Assembly (NCBI RefSeq): GCF_000263715.2
Contig: NZ_CM001514.1
Location: 3,165,674-3,229,673 of the forward strand
Source of the DNA: Pseudomonas synxantha BG33R
GTDB lineage: Bacteria > Pseudomonadota > Gammaproteobacteria > Pseudomonadales > Pseudomonadaceae
DNA: 64,000 bases
Direction of reading: 5' to 3'
Positions 54,583-63,192 of this stretch are shown here, piece by piece. Below the pieces are notes generated by a model. The model saw nothing but the letters and a program-made list of their open reading frames with translations. It did no database searches and was not told where the DNA came from. Position numbers and translations under genes: made by a program. Positions within the stretch are counted from its first letter, which is position 1. Every line of letters begins with the position of its first letter.

Positions 54583-55289
54583 GACCGGGTGACCGGGGCG
54601 GTGAACAGATAGCCGCCATTGCGTACCGTGCGGATCAGGTCCGGGCGTTTGCAATCGGGCTCGATCTTGCGCCGCAGCCGGCTGACCTGCACGTCAATGC
54701 TGCGGTCGAAGGCGTCGTGGCCCCGGCCGTGGGTCAGGTCGATCAATTGGTCGCGGGTGAGGATGCGCTGAGGATGCTCAAGAAACACCACCAGCAAGTC
54801 GAATTCGCCACCGGACAGCGGAATCATCACGCCCTCGGGAGAGCGCAGCTCGCGGCAGGTAATATCCAGATGCCAACCGGAGAACGCGATGATTGGCCGG
54901 GAATGCTCACTGGCAGCGCCGACGGGCTGCCCCGCCCGCCGTTGCACCGCACGCAGACGGGCCAGCAATTCGCGGGGGGCAAACGGTTTGGTCAGATAGT
55001 CGTCGGCGCCAAGCTCCAGGCCGACGATGCGATCACTGAGCTCGCCCATGGCCGTGAGCATGATGATTGGAATGCCCATCTGCGCCCGGACTTTCTGGCA
55101 CAGGCTAAGGCCGCCTTCACCGGGCAGCATGAGGTCCAGGATAATGGTGTCTGGCCGCTGCCGGGCGATGGCTGCCCACATGGCTTCTCCGTCGGCAGCC
55201 ACGTCGACCTCGTAGGCGTGCTGCACGAAGAACTTCTTCAGCAATGCCAGAATTTCTCCGTCGTCGTCGACGATCAGCAGTCTGCTCAC
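54579..55289 (-). CDS. OmpR-family response regulator
   Basis: A 236-residue regulator: receiver domain with the phosphoacceptor Asp in TIILDLMLPGEGG and KPFAPREL, then a winged-helix DNA-binding domain (FDLLVVFLEHPQRILTRDQLIDLTHGRGHDAFDRSIDVQVSRLRRKI). It pairs with the overlapping kinase gene. The likely start is the GTG at 55289 (VSRLLIVDDDGE); the ATG at 55322 would add an 11-residue tail that does not fit the family. It faces the divergent lipoprotein operon, a possible target. Confidence 0.9.
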   Translation of the reverse strand: MSRLLIVDDDGEILALLKKFFVQHAYEVDVAADGEAMWAAIARQRPDTIILDLMLPGEGGLSLCQKVRAQMGIPIIMLTAMGELSDRIVGLELGADDYLTKPFAPRELLARLRAVQRRAGQPVGAASEHSRPIIAFSGWHLDITCRELRSPEGVMIPLSGGEFDLLVVFLEHPQRILTRDQLIDLTHGRGHDAFDRSIDVQVSRLRRKIEPDCKRPDLIRTVRNGGYLFTAPVTRS

Positions 55290-55451
55290 GTTCCCAGGCC
55301 CCCTGGCAAAAAAGGAAAACATCTAAAACCATTCCGGCGCCGGGGTCATTTATTTCAATCGAGCAACATTCCTTCGCCACGGACACAACCCGGACATCTT
55401 CGGGAAAAAACCGTCGGGCATCCTGCACGCCTTCCATTCAAGGCGACGTTC

Positions 55452-55763
55452 ATGAAGGTTTCCAGCAGCAGGTATACAGAGCAGGCACAGGACACCGGGC
55501 GGCCCCTGGTGCTGAGCCAGCGCACATCGTCCCTCGCACAGGACAGCCCCATGCTGTTCCAGGAGTCCTGCCTGGGCCTGACGGCGGACCAGGACCGCAT
55601 CGTATTGCGCCGCTACTTCGAACATTACAGCCCTGACGCCGGGCGCTGGGTCGAGTATGCCCACTCCATCCCCATCGCCGAGCTTGTCCATTGGATCATG
55701 ACCCATGGGCAGTTGCACATCGAATGCTCTCATGACAACCCGAACGAACAGGCAGCCCACTAA
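55452..55763 (+). CDS. Small protein of unknown function, coupled to a lipoprotein gene
   Basis: A 103-residue soluble protein of unknown family (MKVSSSRYTEQAQDTGRPLV... ends SHDNPNEQAAH). No signal peptide or membrane helix. The ribosome site is weak (AAGGCGAC). Its stop codon overlaps the start of the next gene as TAATG, which argues for a real, translated gene and for a joint role. Confidence 0.65.
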   Translation: MKVSSSRYTEQAQDTGRPLVLSQRTSSLAQDSPMLFQESCLGLTADQDRIVLRRYFEHYSPDAGRWVEYAHSIPIAELVHWIMTHGQLHIECSHDNPNEQAAH

Positions 55764-56428
55764 TGACCTGCAAACGTTCACTGCCGTTATTGATGGCGGC
55801 CTCCTTGAGCCTGGCGGCCTGCAGCAGCAACCGTATCGAGCCCGAAGACGCGGGTTTTCTTCACGATTACAGCCTGCTTAAAGAACACCAGAGTGCTTCG
55901 GGCCAGACCGTGCTGAGTTGGGTCAGTCCGGCCTTGAAGCGTGGCCGATACAAGCAGGTGTACCTGGCGCCCAGCCAGTTTTTCCCGGCCGTTGAACCCA
56001 GCGCCCAGATACCGCAAAGCACCCTCTTCCACGTCACCGGATATTACGACCTGGTACTGCGGTCGGAGCTTGGCAAACACATGTATCTGGCCGCAAAGCC
56101 CGGGCCCGACACGCTTACGGTACGCCCCGCCATTACCCGGATCGCCACCAGCCCCCAAGGCTTGCGCCTGTATGAATGGCTGCCGATCACCCTGGTCGCA
56201 GCGGGCGTGAGCACCGCCGCCGGCATCCGCGACCAGGACAGCGAGATCGCCACGCAACTGTCCCTCGAAGACGGCTCGACCGGCGATGTGGTGGCTGCCA
56301 TCGTGAGCGAGGGCACCGGCATTCCCCTGGATAACGACAAGCAAGTGATGACCGCCGACAACGTAAAAGAAGTGCTCGACGGCTGGGCCCGCGACCTGGG
56401 CCAGTCATACAGCGCCGTCGCTCAATAG
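55763..56428 (+). CDS. DUF3313-like lipoprotein
   Basis: A 221-residue lipoprotein. The signal peptide ends with the lipobox LAAC (MTCKRSLPLLMAASLSLAAC). The mature part (FLHDYSLLKEH...LRLYEWLPITLVAAGVSTAAGIRDQDSEIATQLSLEDGSTGDVVAAIV) fits the DUF3313 group of unknown function. Start coupled to the small gene before it (TAATG). It lies divergent from the two-component system, which might control it. Confidence 0.8.
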   Translation: MTCKRSLPLLMAASLSLAACSSNRIEPEDAGFLHDYSLLKEHQSASGQTVLSWVSPALKRGRYKQVYLAPSQFFPAVEPSAQIPQSTLFHVTGYYDLVLRSELGKHMYLAAKPGPDTLTVRPAITRIATSPQGLRLYEWLPITLVAAGVSTAAGIRDQDSEIATQLSLEDGSTGDVVAAIVSEGTGIPLDNDKQVMTADNVKEVLDGWARDLGQSYSAVAQ

Positions 56429-56537
56429 CACGGCCCCGCTCAAACGTCATAATCCCCTGCCCGTCTGCGTGGTAATCTCCCGGCACCACGAATAGACATT
56501 GATCGTCACTTGACGATGACCAAAGCCAGGAAAGAAC

Positions 56538-57407
56538 ATGCCCAAGATTTCTCACTCAGCGCTACGCCGTAACTTCCGTGACCTGCTGGCAACGCCTATC
56601 TGCGTTGAAACCGCCTCCGTATTCGACCCCATGTCTGCCCGCATCGCGGCCGACCTGGGTTTTGAAGTCGGGATCCTGGGCGGTTCAGTCGCCTCCCTGC
56701 AGGTGCTGGCGGCCCCCGATTTCGCGTTGATTACCCTGAGTGAGTTTGTTGAGCAAGCCACCCGCATTGGCCGTGTCGCCCAGTTGCCCTTCATTGCCGA
56801 CGCCGACCACGGCTACGGTAATGCGCTGAACGTGATGCGTACCGTCGAGGAACTGGAACGCGCCGGTGTTGCCGCGCTGACCATTGAAGATACCCTGCTG
56901 CCGGCGCAGTTCGGGCGCAAGTCCACCGATTTGATCTCGGTAGAAGAAGGCATCGGCAAGGTCAAGGCAGCCATTGAGGCGCGCGTCGACCCCGCATTGT
57001 CGATCATTGCCCGCACCAACGCCGGCGTGTTGCCCACCGCCGATGTTATCGCCCGCACCAAAGCCTACGAAAAGGCCGGCGCCGATGGTATCTGCATGGT
57101 TGGCGTCAAAGACTTCGAGCACCTGGAGCAAATCGCCGAGAACCTCAGCGTGCCGTTGATGCTGGTGACCTACGGCAACCCGCAACTGCATGACAGCGAG
57201 CGCCTGGCCAGCCTGGGCGTGCGCATCGTCGTAGCCGGGCATGGCGCCTACTTCGCCGCGATCAAGGCCACCTACGACAGCCTGCGTGCGCAACGCCAGC
57301 TTACCCATAGCACGTCCAATCTCAGCGCCACGGAACTGACCCACACCTACACGTTGCCGGAGAGCTATGTGGCGTGGGCTGAAGAGTTCATGGATGTGAA
57401 GGAGTAA
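56538..57407 (+). CDS. Oxaloacetate decarboxylase-like enzyme (PEP mutase/isocitrate lyase superfamily)
   Basis: A 289-residue TIM-barrel enzyme. Seen are [60 protein letters not shown] and SIIARTNAG, the magnesium and enolate-binding segments of this superfamily. The length and the [12 protein letters not shown] stretch fit the Pseudomonas oxaloacetate decarboxylase group, which makes pyruvate from oxaloacetate. AGGAAAG precedes the start. It is followed closely by a RidA gene on the same strand. Confidence 0.85.
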   Translation: MPKISHSALRRNFRDLLATPICVETASVFDPMSARIAADLGFEVGILGGSVASLQVLAAPDFALITLSEFVEQATRIGRVAQLPFIADADHGYGNALNVMRTVEELERAGVAALTIEDTLLPAQFGRKSTDLISVEEGIGKVKAAIEARVDPALSIIARTNAGVLPTADVIARTKAYEKAGADGICMVGVKDFEHLEQIAENLSVPLMLVTYGNPQLHDSERLASLGVRIVVAGHGAYFAAIKATYDSLRAQRQLTHSTSNLSATELTHTYTLPESYVAWAEEFMDVKE

Positions 57408-57490
57408 TTTTCAGACAACCCGCTGATTTGCCCCAAGCGTTTTTTTCGCGGACCATGGCGCCTTTCTGTTCCTGCCAACACGAGGTGCCC

Positions 57491-57871
57491 ATGGCCAACC
57501 ACGACCTGTCCTATACCCCCGACCCGGACGCCGACTCCATCTCATCTGACGTGATCGGTTTCAACGGTATTCTGGTCTCGACCCAAATCCCGACCCACTC
57601 CGACGGCAGCCTGGAGCTGGGCGACATCACCCTGCAAAGCGAATGCACCCTGCAAGCGCTCAAAGTCGCGCTGGAAAAAGCCGGCAGTTCCATGGACCGG
57701 GTGATGCACCTGACCATCTACCTCACCGATATGGCCGACCGCGCTGCGTTCAATGAAGTCTACAAGCGCTTTTTTGCCAAGCCATGGCCGGTGCGGGCTG
57801 CGGTGGGTGTTGCTGCATTGGCGGTGGACGGAATGCGTGTTGAAGTAACAGCGATGGCTGCCAAAGCCTGA
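57491..57871 (+). CDS. RidA/YjgF-family protein
   Basis: A 126-residue protein of the reactive-imine deaminase family. The conserved part is LQSECTLQALKVALEKAGSSMDRVMHLTIYLTDMADRAAFNEVYKRFF and PVRAAVGVAALAVDGMRVEVTAMA, but the usual arginine of RidA proper is placed in the family's VRAAV segment only, so it may be a divergent subgroup. The start MANHDLSYTP at 57491 has GAGGTG upstream. It follows the decarboxylase-like gene by 83 bases. Confidence 0.85.
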   Translation: MANHDLSYTPDPDADSISSDVIGFNGILVSTQIPTHSDGSLELGDITLQSECTLQALKVALEKAGSSMDRVMHLTIYLTDMADRAAFNEVYKRFFAKPWPVRAAVGVAALAVDGMRVEVTAMAAKA

Positions 57872-57894
57872 TATCTCAGCGCGCTATGAACAAT

Positions 57895-57980
57895 GTGGGA
57901 GGGGGCTTGCTCCCGATAGCGGTGGGTCAGAACAGTTTTAATTACTGACACACCCTCATCGGGAGCAAGCCCCCTCCCAC
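57895..57980. repeat. REP-like inverted pair
   Basis: Two perfect inverted 23-base arms, 57895-57917 and 57958-57980, start with GTGGGAGGGGGCTTGCTCCC and are separated by 40 bases. This is the REP/BIME type common in fluorescent pseudomonads. It lies between the RidA gene and the U32 gene and can also end transcription. A third copy of the arm is at 61503-61525. Confidence 0.85.
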
Positions 57981-58077
57981 ACAAGCCCTGGGCCCGACAG
58001 CCCTGCGGTAGATGCCGGCCGGGCATTTCACGGCTACAATGCGCGCCTCGACCGTGACAAGCCTGACTAAAAAAACT

Positions 58078-60057
58078 ATGTCCTTGCCCAAGCATCACCT
58101 TGAATTGCTCAGCCCTGCCCGCGATGTCGCCATTGCGCGCGAGGCCATTCTGCATGGCGCCGACGCCATCTACATAGGCGGCCCAAGCTTCGGCGCCCGT
58201 CACAACGCCTGTAACGAGGTGAGCGATATCGCGCAGCTGGTGGAATTCGCCCGTCGATACCACGCCCGCGTCTTCACCACCATCAACACCATTTTGCATG
58301 ACAACGAGCTGGAGCCAGCGCGCAAGCTGATCCACCAGCTGTATGACGCAGGTGTAGACGCGTTGATCGTGCAGGATCTGGGCGTGATGGAGCTGGATAT
58401 TCCGCCCATCGAGCTACACGCCAGCACCCAGACCGACATCCGCACCCTGGGCCGGGCAAAGTTTCTTGACCAGGCCGGTTTCTCGCAGTTGGTATTGGCC
58501 CGTGAGCTGAACCTGCAGGAAATCCGCGCAATCGCCGACGAAACCGATGCCGCCATCGAATTCTTTATCCACGGCGCCCTGTGCGTGGCGTTCTCCGGGC
58601 AGTGCAATATTTCCCATGCGCAGAATGGCCGCAGTGCCAACCGTGGCGATTGCTCCCAGGCCTGCCGTCTGCCGTACACCTTGAAAGATGACCAGGGCCG
58701 TGTCGTGGCCTTTGAAAAGCATCTGCTGTCGATGAAAGACAACAACCAGAGCGCCAACCTGCGCGCGCTGGTCGAAGCGGGTGTGCGTTCGTTCAAGATC
58801 GAAGGCCGCTACAAGGACATGGGCTATGTGAAGAACATCACCGCCTACTACCGCCAGCGCCTTGACGAAATCCTCGAAGACCGCCCGGACCTGGCCCGCG
58901 CCTCCAGCGGGCGTACCGCGCATTTTTTCCTGCCGGACCCGGAGAAGACCTTCCACCGTGGCAGCACCGACTATTTCGTCACCGATCGCAAGATCGACAT
59001 CGGCGCGTTCGATACTCCGACGTTTACCGGCCTGCCGGTGGGTGTGGTGGAAAAAGCCGGCAAGCGTGACTTGCAGGTAGTCACCCATGAGCCGCTGTCC
59101 AACGGCGATGGCCTGAATGTGCTGGTCAAGCGTGAAGTGGTGGGCTTTCGCGCCAATATCGCCGAGCCCAAGGGCGAGTTCGAGGAAGACGGCGAGAAGC
59201 GCTATCGCTACCGCGTCGAGCCGAATGAAATGCCGGCCGGCCTGCATCAGTTGCGCCCCAACCATCCTTTGAACCGTAACCTGGACCATAACTGGCAACA
59301 GGCACTGCTCAAGACGTCCGCCGAACGCCGTATCGGCCTGGCGTGGGTTGCACGCCTGCGTGAAGAGCAGTTGCACCTCACCGCCACCAGCGAAGAAGGC
59401 ATCAGCGCCAGTGTCACCCTGCCCGGCCCGTTTGGTGTAGCCAACAAGCCGGAACAGGCACTGGACACTCTGCGCGATCTGCTCGGCCAACTCGGCACCA
59501 CCGAGTACCACGCCACCCGCATCGACCTGGACGCGCCGCAGTCGTTCTTCATCCCCAACTCGCAGCTCAAGGCGTTGCGCCGTGAAGTGATCGAAGCCCT
59601 GACCGCCGCCCGCATCCAGGCGCACCCTCGGGGTGGACGCAAGGCCGAGACCACCCCGCCGCCGGTGTATCCGGATGCGCACCTGTCGTTCCTGGCCAAC
59701 GTCTATAACCAGAAGGCCCGCGACTTCTACCACCGTCACGGCGTGAAGCTGATCGATGCGGCCTTCGAAGCTCACGAAGAAACCGGCGAAGTGCCAGTGA
59801 TGATCACCAAGCATTGCCTGCGTTTCTCGTTCAACCTGTGCCCTAAACAGGCCAAGGGCGTCACCGGCGTGAAGACCAAGGTCGCGCCGATGCAGTTGAT
59901 CCACGGCGACGAAGTGCTGACCCTGAAGTTCGATTGCAAGCCGTGCGAGATGCATGTGGTAGGCAAAATCAAGGGGCATATCCTCGGGTTGCCGCAGCCG
60001 GGCAGTGCTGTAGAGCATTTCAACCCGGAAAACCTTATCTATCAGGGCACGCACTGA
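58078..60057 (+). CDS. rlhA: U32 family protein, RlhA-like (23S rRNA C2501 hydroxylation)
   Basis: A 659-residue enzyme of the U32 family. The N-terminal part (HHLELLSPARDVAIAREAILHGADAIYIGGPSFGARHNA, FIHGALCVAFSGQCNIS, NRGDCSQACRLPY, FKIEGRYKDMGYV) is the family core with conserved cysteines. The C-terminal extension (FSFNLCPKQAKG, LKFDCKPCEMHVVGKIKGHIL) holds further Cys residues fit for an iron-sulfur cluster. Length and extension match E. coli RlhA (YdcP), which hydroxylates a 23S rRNA cytosine. The start MSLPKHHLEL at 58078 is preferred over 58012. TrhP-like tRNA modification is an alternative. The 3' end overlaps the convergent transporter gene by 23 bases. Confidence 0.82.
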   Translation: MSLPKHHLELLSPARDVAIAREAILHGADAIYIGGPSFGARHNACNEVSDIAQLVEFARRYHARVFTTINTILHDNELEPARKLIHQLYDAGVDALIVQDLGVMELDIPPIELHASTQTDIRTLGRAKFLDQAGFSQLVLARELNLQEIRAIADETDAAIEFFIHGALCVAFSGQCNISHAQNGRSANRGDCSQACRLPYTLKDDQGRVVAFEKHLLSMKDNNQSANLRALVEAGVRSFKIEGRYKDMGYVKNITAYYRQRLDEILEDRPDLARASSGRTAHFFLPDPEKTFHRGSTDYFVTDRKIDIGAFDTPTFTGLPVGVVEKAGKRDLQVVTHEPLSNGDGLNVLVKREVVGFRANIAEPKGEFEEDGEKRYRYRVEPNEMPAGLHQLRPNHPLNRNLDHNWQQALLKTSAERRIGLAWVARLREEQLHLTATSEEGISASVTLPGPFGVANKPEQALDTLRDLLGQLGTTEYHATRIDLDAPQSFFIPNSQLKALRREVIEALTAARIQAHPRGGRKAETTPPPVYPDAHLSFLANVYNQKARDFYHRHGVKLIDAAFEAHEETGEVPVMITKHCLRFSFNLCPKQAKGVTGVKTKVAPMQLIHGDEVLTLKFDCKPCEMHVVGKIKGHILGLPQPGSAVEHFNPENLIYQGTH

Positions 60058-60937
60058 GCTGACGGGCGCGGGGCCACCACCAGCCCCGCTGCAACCCGGC
60101 AGCGGCCAGCAGAATCGCCGCCACACCCAGCCATTGCAGCCACCCCAGGCGATGCCCGAACGCGATCCAGTCCACCAGGATCGCCGCAATCGGGTAGATG
60201 AACGACAACGCGCCGGTCATCGCCGTGGGCAGCTTCTGAATAGCCCCGTACAGCAACACATACATCAAACCGGTATGCACCACGCCCAATGTCGCCAGTG
60301 CCGTCCAGGCAGTGGTCGACACGGGCAAGCTGTGCCAGGGCACCAGCGGCGCCAGCAGCACTGCGCCGGTGGTCACCTGGATCAACGCCATCAAATGCGG
60401 CGGTACGTCCTTCAGGCGTTTGATGATCAGCGCCGCCACCGCGTACAAAAATGCCGCGCCCAAGGCCAAGGCAATGCCAGCAAGATAATTCCCGCCACCC
60501 GATTGCTCACCATGGGCGGTCACGATCGCCAACATGCCCAGGAACGCCACACTCAGCCACGCCATTTTTTGCACGGTGATCTTCTCACCGAGAAACACCG
60601 CCGCCAGCATCACCAGTATGAACGGCTGCACGTTGTACACCGCCGTGCTGATCGAGATGGACGCACGGGAATAGGACTCGAACAGCAACAGCCAGTTACC
60701 GACGATAGCCACGCCGCTGAGCACTGCCAGCCCGAGCTTGGCCCAGTTGAGTAACGCCAGGCGCAAATACCCCAGCAACGCGCACACCAGCAGCAGTGTC
60801 AGCGCGCCAATCACGCAGCGCCAGAACACCACCTCAAGCACCGACACGCCCGACACCAGCACAAACCAGCCAATGGTGCCGGAGATCAGCATGGCGGCGA
60901 TCATTTCCCAGGTTCCGCGACGGATTGATGTATCCAT
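60035..60937 (-). CDS. EamA/DMT-family transporter
   Basis: A 300-residue inner-membrane exporter with ten hydrophobic helices in two EamA repeats (for example ISGTIGWFVLVSGVSVLEVVFWRCVIGALTLLL and the second-repeat LYAVAALIIKRLKDVPPHLMALIQVTTGAVLL). These usually export metabolites or amino acids. GGAG precedes the start. It is divergent from an Lrp-type regulator gene (108 bases between the starts), a frequent pairing suggesting amino-acid-controlled export. Confidence 0.88.
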   Translation of the reverse strand: MDTSIRRGTWEMIAAMLISGTIGWFVLVSGVSVLEVVFWRCVIGALTLLLVCALLGYLRLALLNWAKLGLAVLSGVAIVGNWLLLFESYSRASISISTAVYNVQPFILVMLAAVFLGEKITVQKMAWLSVAFLGMLAIVTAHGEQSGGGNYLAGIALALGAAFLYAVAALIIKRLKDVPPHLMALIQVTTGAVLLAPLVPWHSLPVSTTAWTALATLGVVHTGLMYVLLYGAIQKLPTAMTGALSFIYPIAAILVDWIAFGHRLGWLQWLGVAAILLAAAGLQRGWWWPRARQLSACPDR

Positions 60938-61045
60938 GACTGAGGCTCCTCAAGTGAGGCTCAATTATGGCAATCTGCTCGACACGGCTACAGCGACTAA
61001 AAAAGGCAAAACCCAGGATTCACCTTTTCTTATTAGGCAAACCTC

Positions 61046-61486
61046 ATGATCGACACTATCGACCAGCAATTGATCGCCGCCTTGATGGACGACTCGCGCC
61101 TGTCCCTCAAGACCCTGGCGGGCATCATCGGTCTGTCTTCGCCGAGCGTCAGCGAACGTCTGCGTCGCCTGGAAGAGCGCGGCGTGCTGACCCACTACAC
61201 CGTCGACATCGACCCCAAGCACTTCGGCTACCTGCTGCAAGCCATCGTGCGCATCCGCCCCCTGCCCGGCAAATTGCAGGAAGTGGAACGCCAGATCCAG
61301 GCGATCCCCGAGTTCACCGAATGCGACAAGGTCACGGGTGACGACTGCTTTATCGCCCGCCTGCATGTACGCACCATGGAGCACCTCGACACGCTGCTGG
61401 ACCGGCTGAATACCTATGCCGAGACCAACACCGCTATCGTCAAGAAAACCCCGGTGAAACGGCGTTTGCCGCCGTTGGCTGACTAA
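61046..61486 (+). CDS. Lrp/AsnC-family transcriptional regulator
   Basis: A 146-residue regulator. The DNA-binding part is DQQLIAALMDDSRLSLKTLAGIIGLSSPSVSERLRRLEERGVL, followed by the amino-acid-sensing RAM domain (YLLQAIVRIRPLPGKLQEVERQIQAIPEFTECDKVTGDDCFIARL). It most likely controls the divergent DMT transporter gene in response to an amino acid. Confidence 0.9.
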   Translation: MIDTIDQQLIAALMDDSRLSLKTLAGIIGLSSPSVSERLRRLEERGVLTHYTVDIDPKHFGYLLQAIVRIRPLPGKLQEVERQIQAIPEFTECDKVTGDDCFIARLHVRTMEHLDTLLDRLNTYAETNTAIVKKTPVKRRLPPLAD

Positions 61487-61502
61487 CAGGGCTGCGTAGC
61501 CT

Positions 61503-61755
61503 GTGGGAGGGGGCTTGCTCCCGATGGCGGCCTCGGGGCCGACCAGGATGCTGGGTCAGACCGAGTACATATCCCCCAAATCCCTGTCGAATTCCGGCCA
61601 GCGTGGTTTGACGGGGCGCCTGAGATCAAAAGCAGATCAAGATCAAGAGCGGCTCGCTACGCATCGTGGTTACCGTCGGCTGCTACCAATTTGGGTAGAC
61701 ACCTATGGCCATCGGGGCAAGTCGAATCGTCGCATTGCCCCTCCCACATTTGAAA
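61503..61755. repeat. Composite REP-like repeat region
   Basis: The interval between the Lrp gene and the aminotransferase gene starts with an exact copy of the 23-base REP arm (61503-61525). It ends with an interrupted inverted arm (ATCGGGGCAAG at 61711-61721, then CCCCTCCCAC at 61738-61747). About 185 bases without a gene lie between. This looks like a small non-coding mobile or REP-derived element. Confidence 0.6.
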
Positions 61756-61784
61756 CGAGACAAGGCCAAAAGTTGGGCAAGTAC

Positions 61785-62981
61785 TCACGCCCAGTGCACG
61801 GCCCGCTCACTGGCAAGCTGTTCAACAAACAGCACAATCCGCCGACAGGCTTGCGCCAGACGCTCCTCGCCCAAGGTAAAGGAAAGCCGAACGAAGCCCT
61901 GGGCCGGCTCGCCGAAGGCTGCCGCGTCCAGCACCGACACACCAGCTTCACGAAACAGGCGCCAGGCGAAATCCAGGGACCCCAGGCCCGTATCGCGCAC
62001 ATCCACCAACACAAACATGCCCGCTTGCGGCGCCTGCACGCGGATGCCCGGGCAGGCGCTCAAGGCAGTCACCACCAGGTCGCGTCGGCGTCGGTAAGTC
62101 TCACGCATGCCTTGCGTGACTTCGTCATGGGCCAACACCGCAGCTGTCGCCGCCTCCATCACGAAGCCGGGTAAGCCGTACATCATGCTCAACAGCAGGG
62201 TTTCAGCGTGCTGCACCATTTGCGCTGGGGCGATGAGCCAGCCGATACGCCAGCCGGTCATGGCATGGGACTTGGACAAGCTGCCAATCACGATGCAGCG
62301 CTGCGCCATGCCCGGCAACGCCGCGAGGCTGTGGTATTGACCGTCGAACACCAGGCTTTCGTAGACCTCATCCACTACCACCCACAGGTCGTGTGCGATC
62401 GCCAAGTCCGCAATGGCTCGCAGCTCTTGCCGGTTGAGCACCACGCCAGTGGGGTTGTTCGGATTGGAAAAGAATATCGCCCGGGTACGCGGCGTGATCG
62501 CGGCGGCGAGCAATGGTGGATCCAGTCGAAAGCCGGACTGCGCACTGCAGGGCACCCGCACCAGAGTGGCGCCGCTGGCCTTGAGCGTGGCTTCGTAGGT
62601 AACGTACATCGGGTCGAGCACCAGCACTTCGTCGCCGGCCTGCAACAGGCATAGCGAGCTGATGAACAGCGCGTTCTGCGCACCGGGCACGATGATGACG
62701 TTGTCAGCCGCCAACGGGCGGGCCAGGGTCTGGCTGTAACGGGTCGCGATCGCCTCGCGCAAGGCCGGGCGCCCGGCGATCTCGGTGTAGTGGGAATCTC
62801 CCGCGTGCAAGGCATTGACGGCGGCGTCAGTGATAAAGGCCGGCGTGGCGAAATCCGGGTCGCCGACGCTAAGGATGATGACGTCTTCGCCCTGGCTGGC
62901 AGCGTCGAACGCAGCGTGGTGGATGTCCCAGGCGGCGACGCCCTGCCCTGCAATTCGCTCAACGAAGGGAGAAAACCTCAT
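61785..62981 (-). CDS. Class I/II aminotransferase, AruH-like (arginine-pyruvate transaminase group)
   Basis: A 398-residue pyridoxal-phosphate enzyme. Cofactor lysine in SLSKSHAMTGWRIGW; also LSVGDPDFATPAFI, FFSNPNNPTGVVL, VVVDEVYESLVFDG and VRLSFTLGEERLAQACRRI. The opening (IAGQGVAAWDIHHAAFDAASQGEDVIILSVGDPDF) and the SKSHAMTGWR region are very close to P. aeruginosa AruH, which takes the amino group from arginine to pyruvate. AGAGG precedes the start. None of the other arginine-transaminase pathway genes is adjacent, so another substrate is possible. Confidence 0.87.
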   Translation of the reverse strand: MRFSPFVERIAGQGVAAWDIHHAAFDAASQGEDVIILSVGDPDFATPAFITDAAVNALHAGDSHYTEIAGRPALREAIATRYSQTLARPLAADNVIIVPGAQNALFISSLCLLQAGDEVLVLDPMYVTYEATLKASGATLVRVPCSAQSGFRLDPPLLAAAITPRTRAIFFSNPNNPTGVVLNRQELRAIADLAIAHDLWVVVDEVYESLVFDGQYHSLAALPGMAQRCIVIGSLSKSHAMTGWRIGWLIAPAQMVQHAETLLLSMMYGLPGFVMEAATAAVLAHDEVTQGMRETYRRRRDLVVTALSACPGIRVQAPQAGMFVLVDVRDTGLGSLDFAWRLFREAGVSVLDAAAFGEPAQGFVRLSFTLGEERLAQACRRIVLFVEQLASERAVHWA

Positions 62982-63192
62982 GCCAGAGCCTCTGGTTCAA
63001 GATGAAAATGCGCAAATCCGTTGCTGTGCGAACGGGGAGAATGGGGTCAACATAGTGCAAACGAAACCGTCGTTCAACGGATAACTTGGGCCCTGCGCCT
63101 CACCATGCCTACCTGGAAAAAACCTGGAGCGCGCCGTCGATAAAACCTATGGGAAGGAGCTTGCTCGCTCCAACAGATTTGACCGGTTTGAC

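Noticed and set aside
58414-60189. 591-codon open frame on the minus strand
   Set aside because: Antisense to the conserved RlhA-like gene; composition is typical of a high-GC shadow frame.
63150-63171. GGAGC-TTGCTC-GCTCC hairpin near the right end
   Set aside because: Could be a REP variant or a weak terminator of the SET-domain gene, but it is too short to call.
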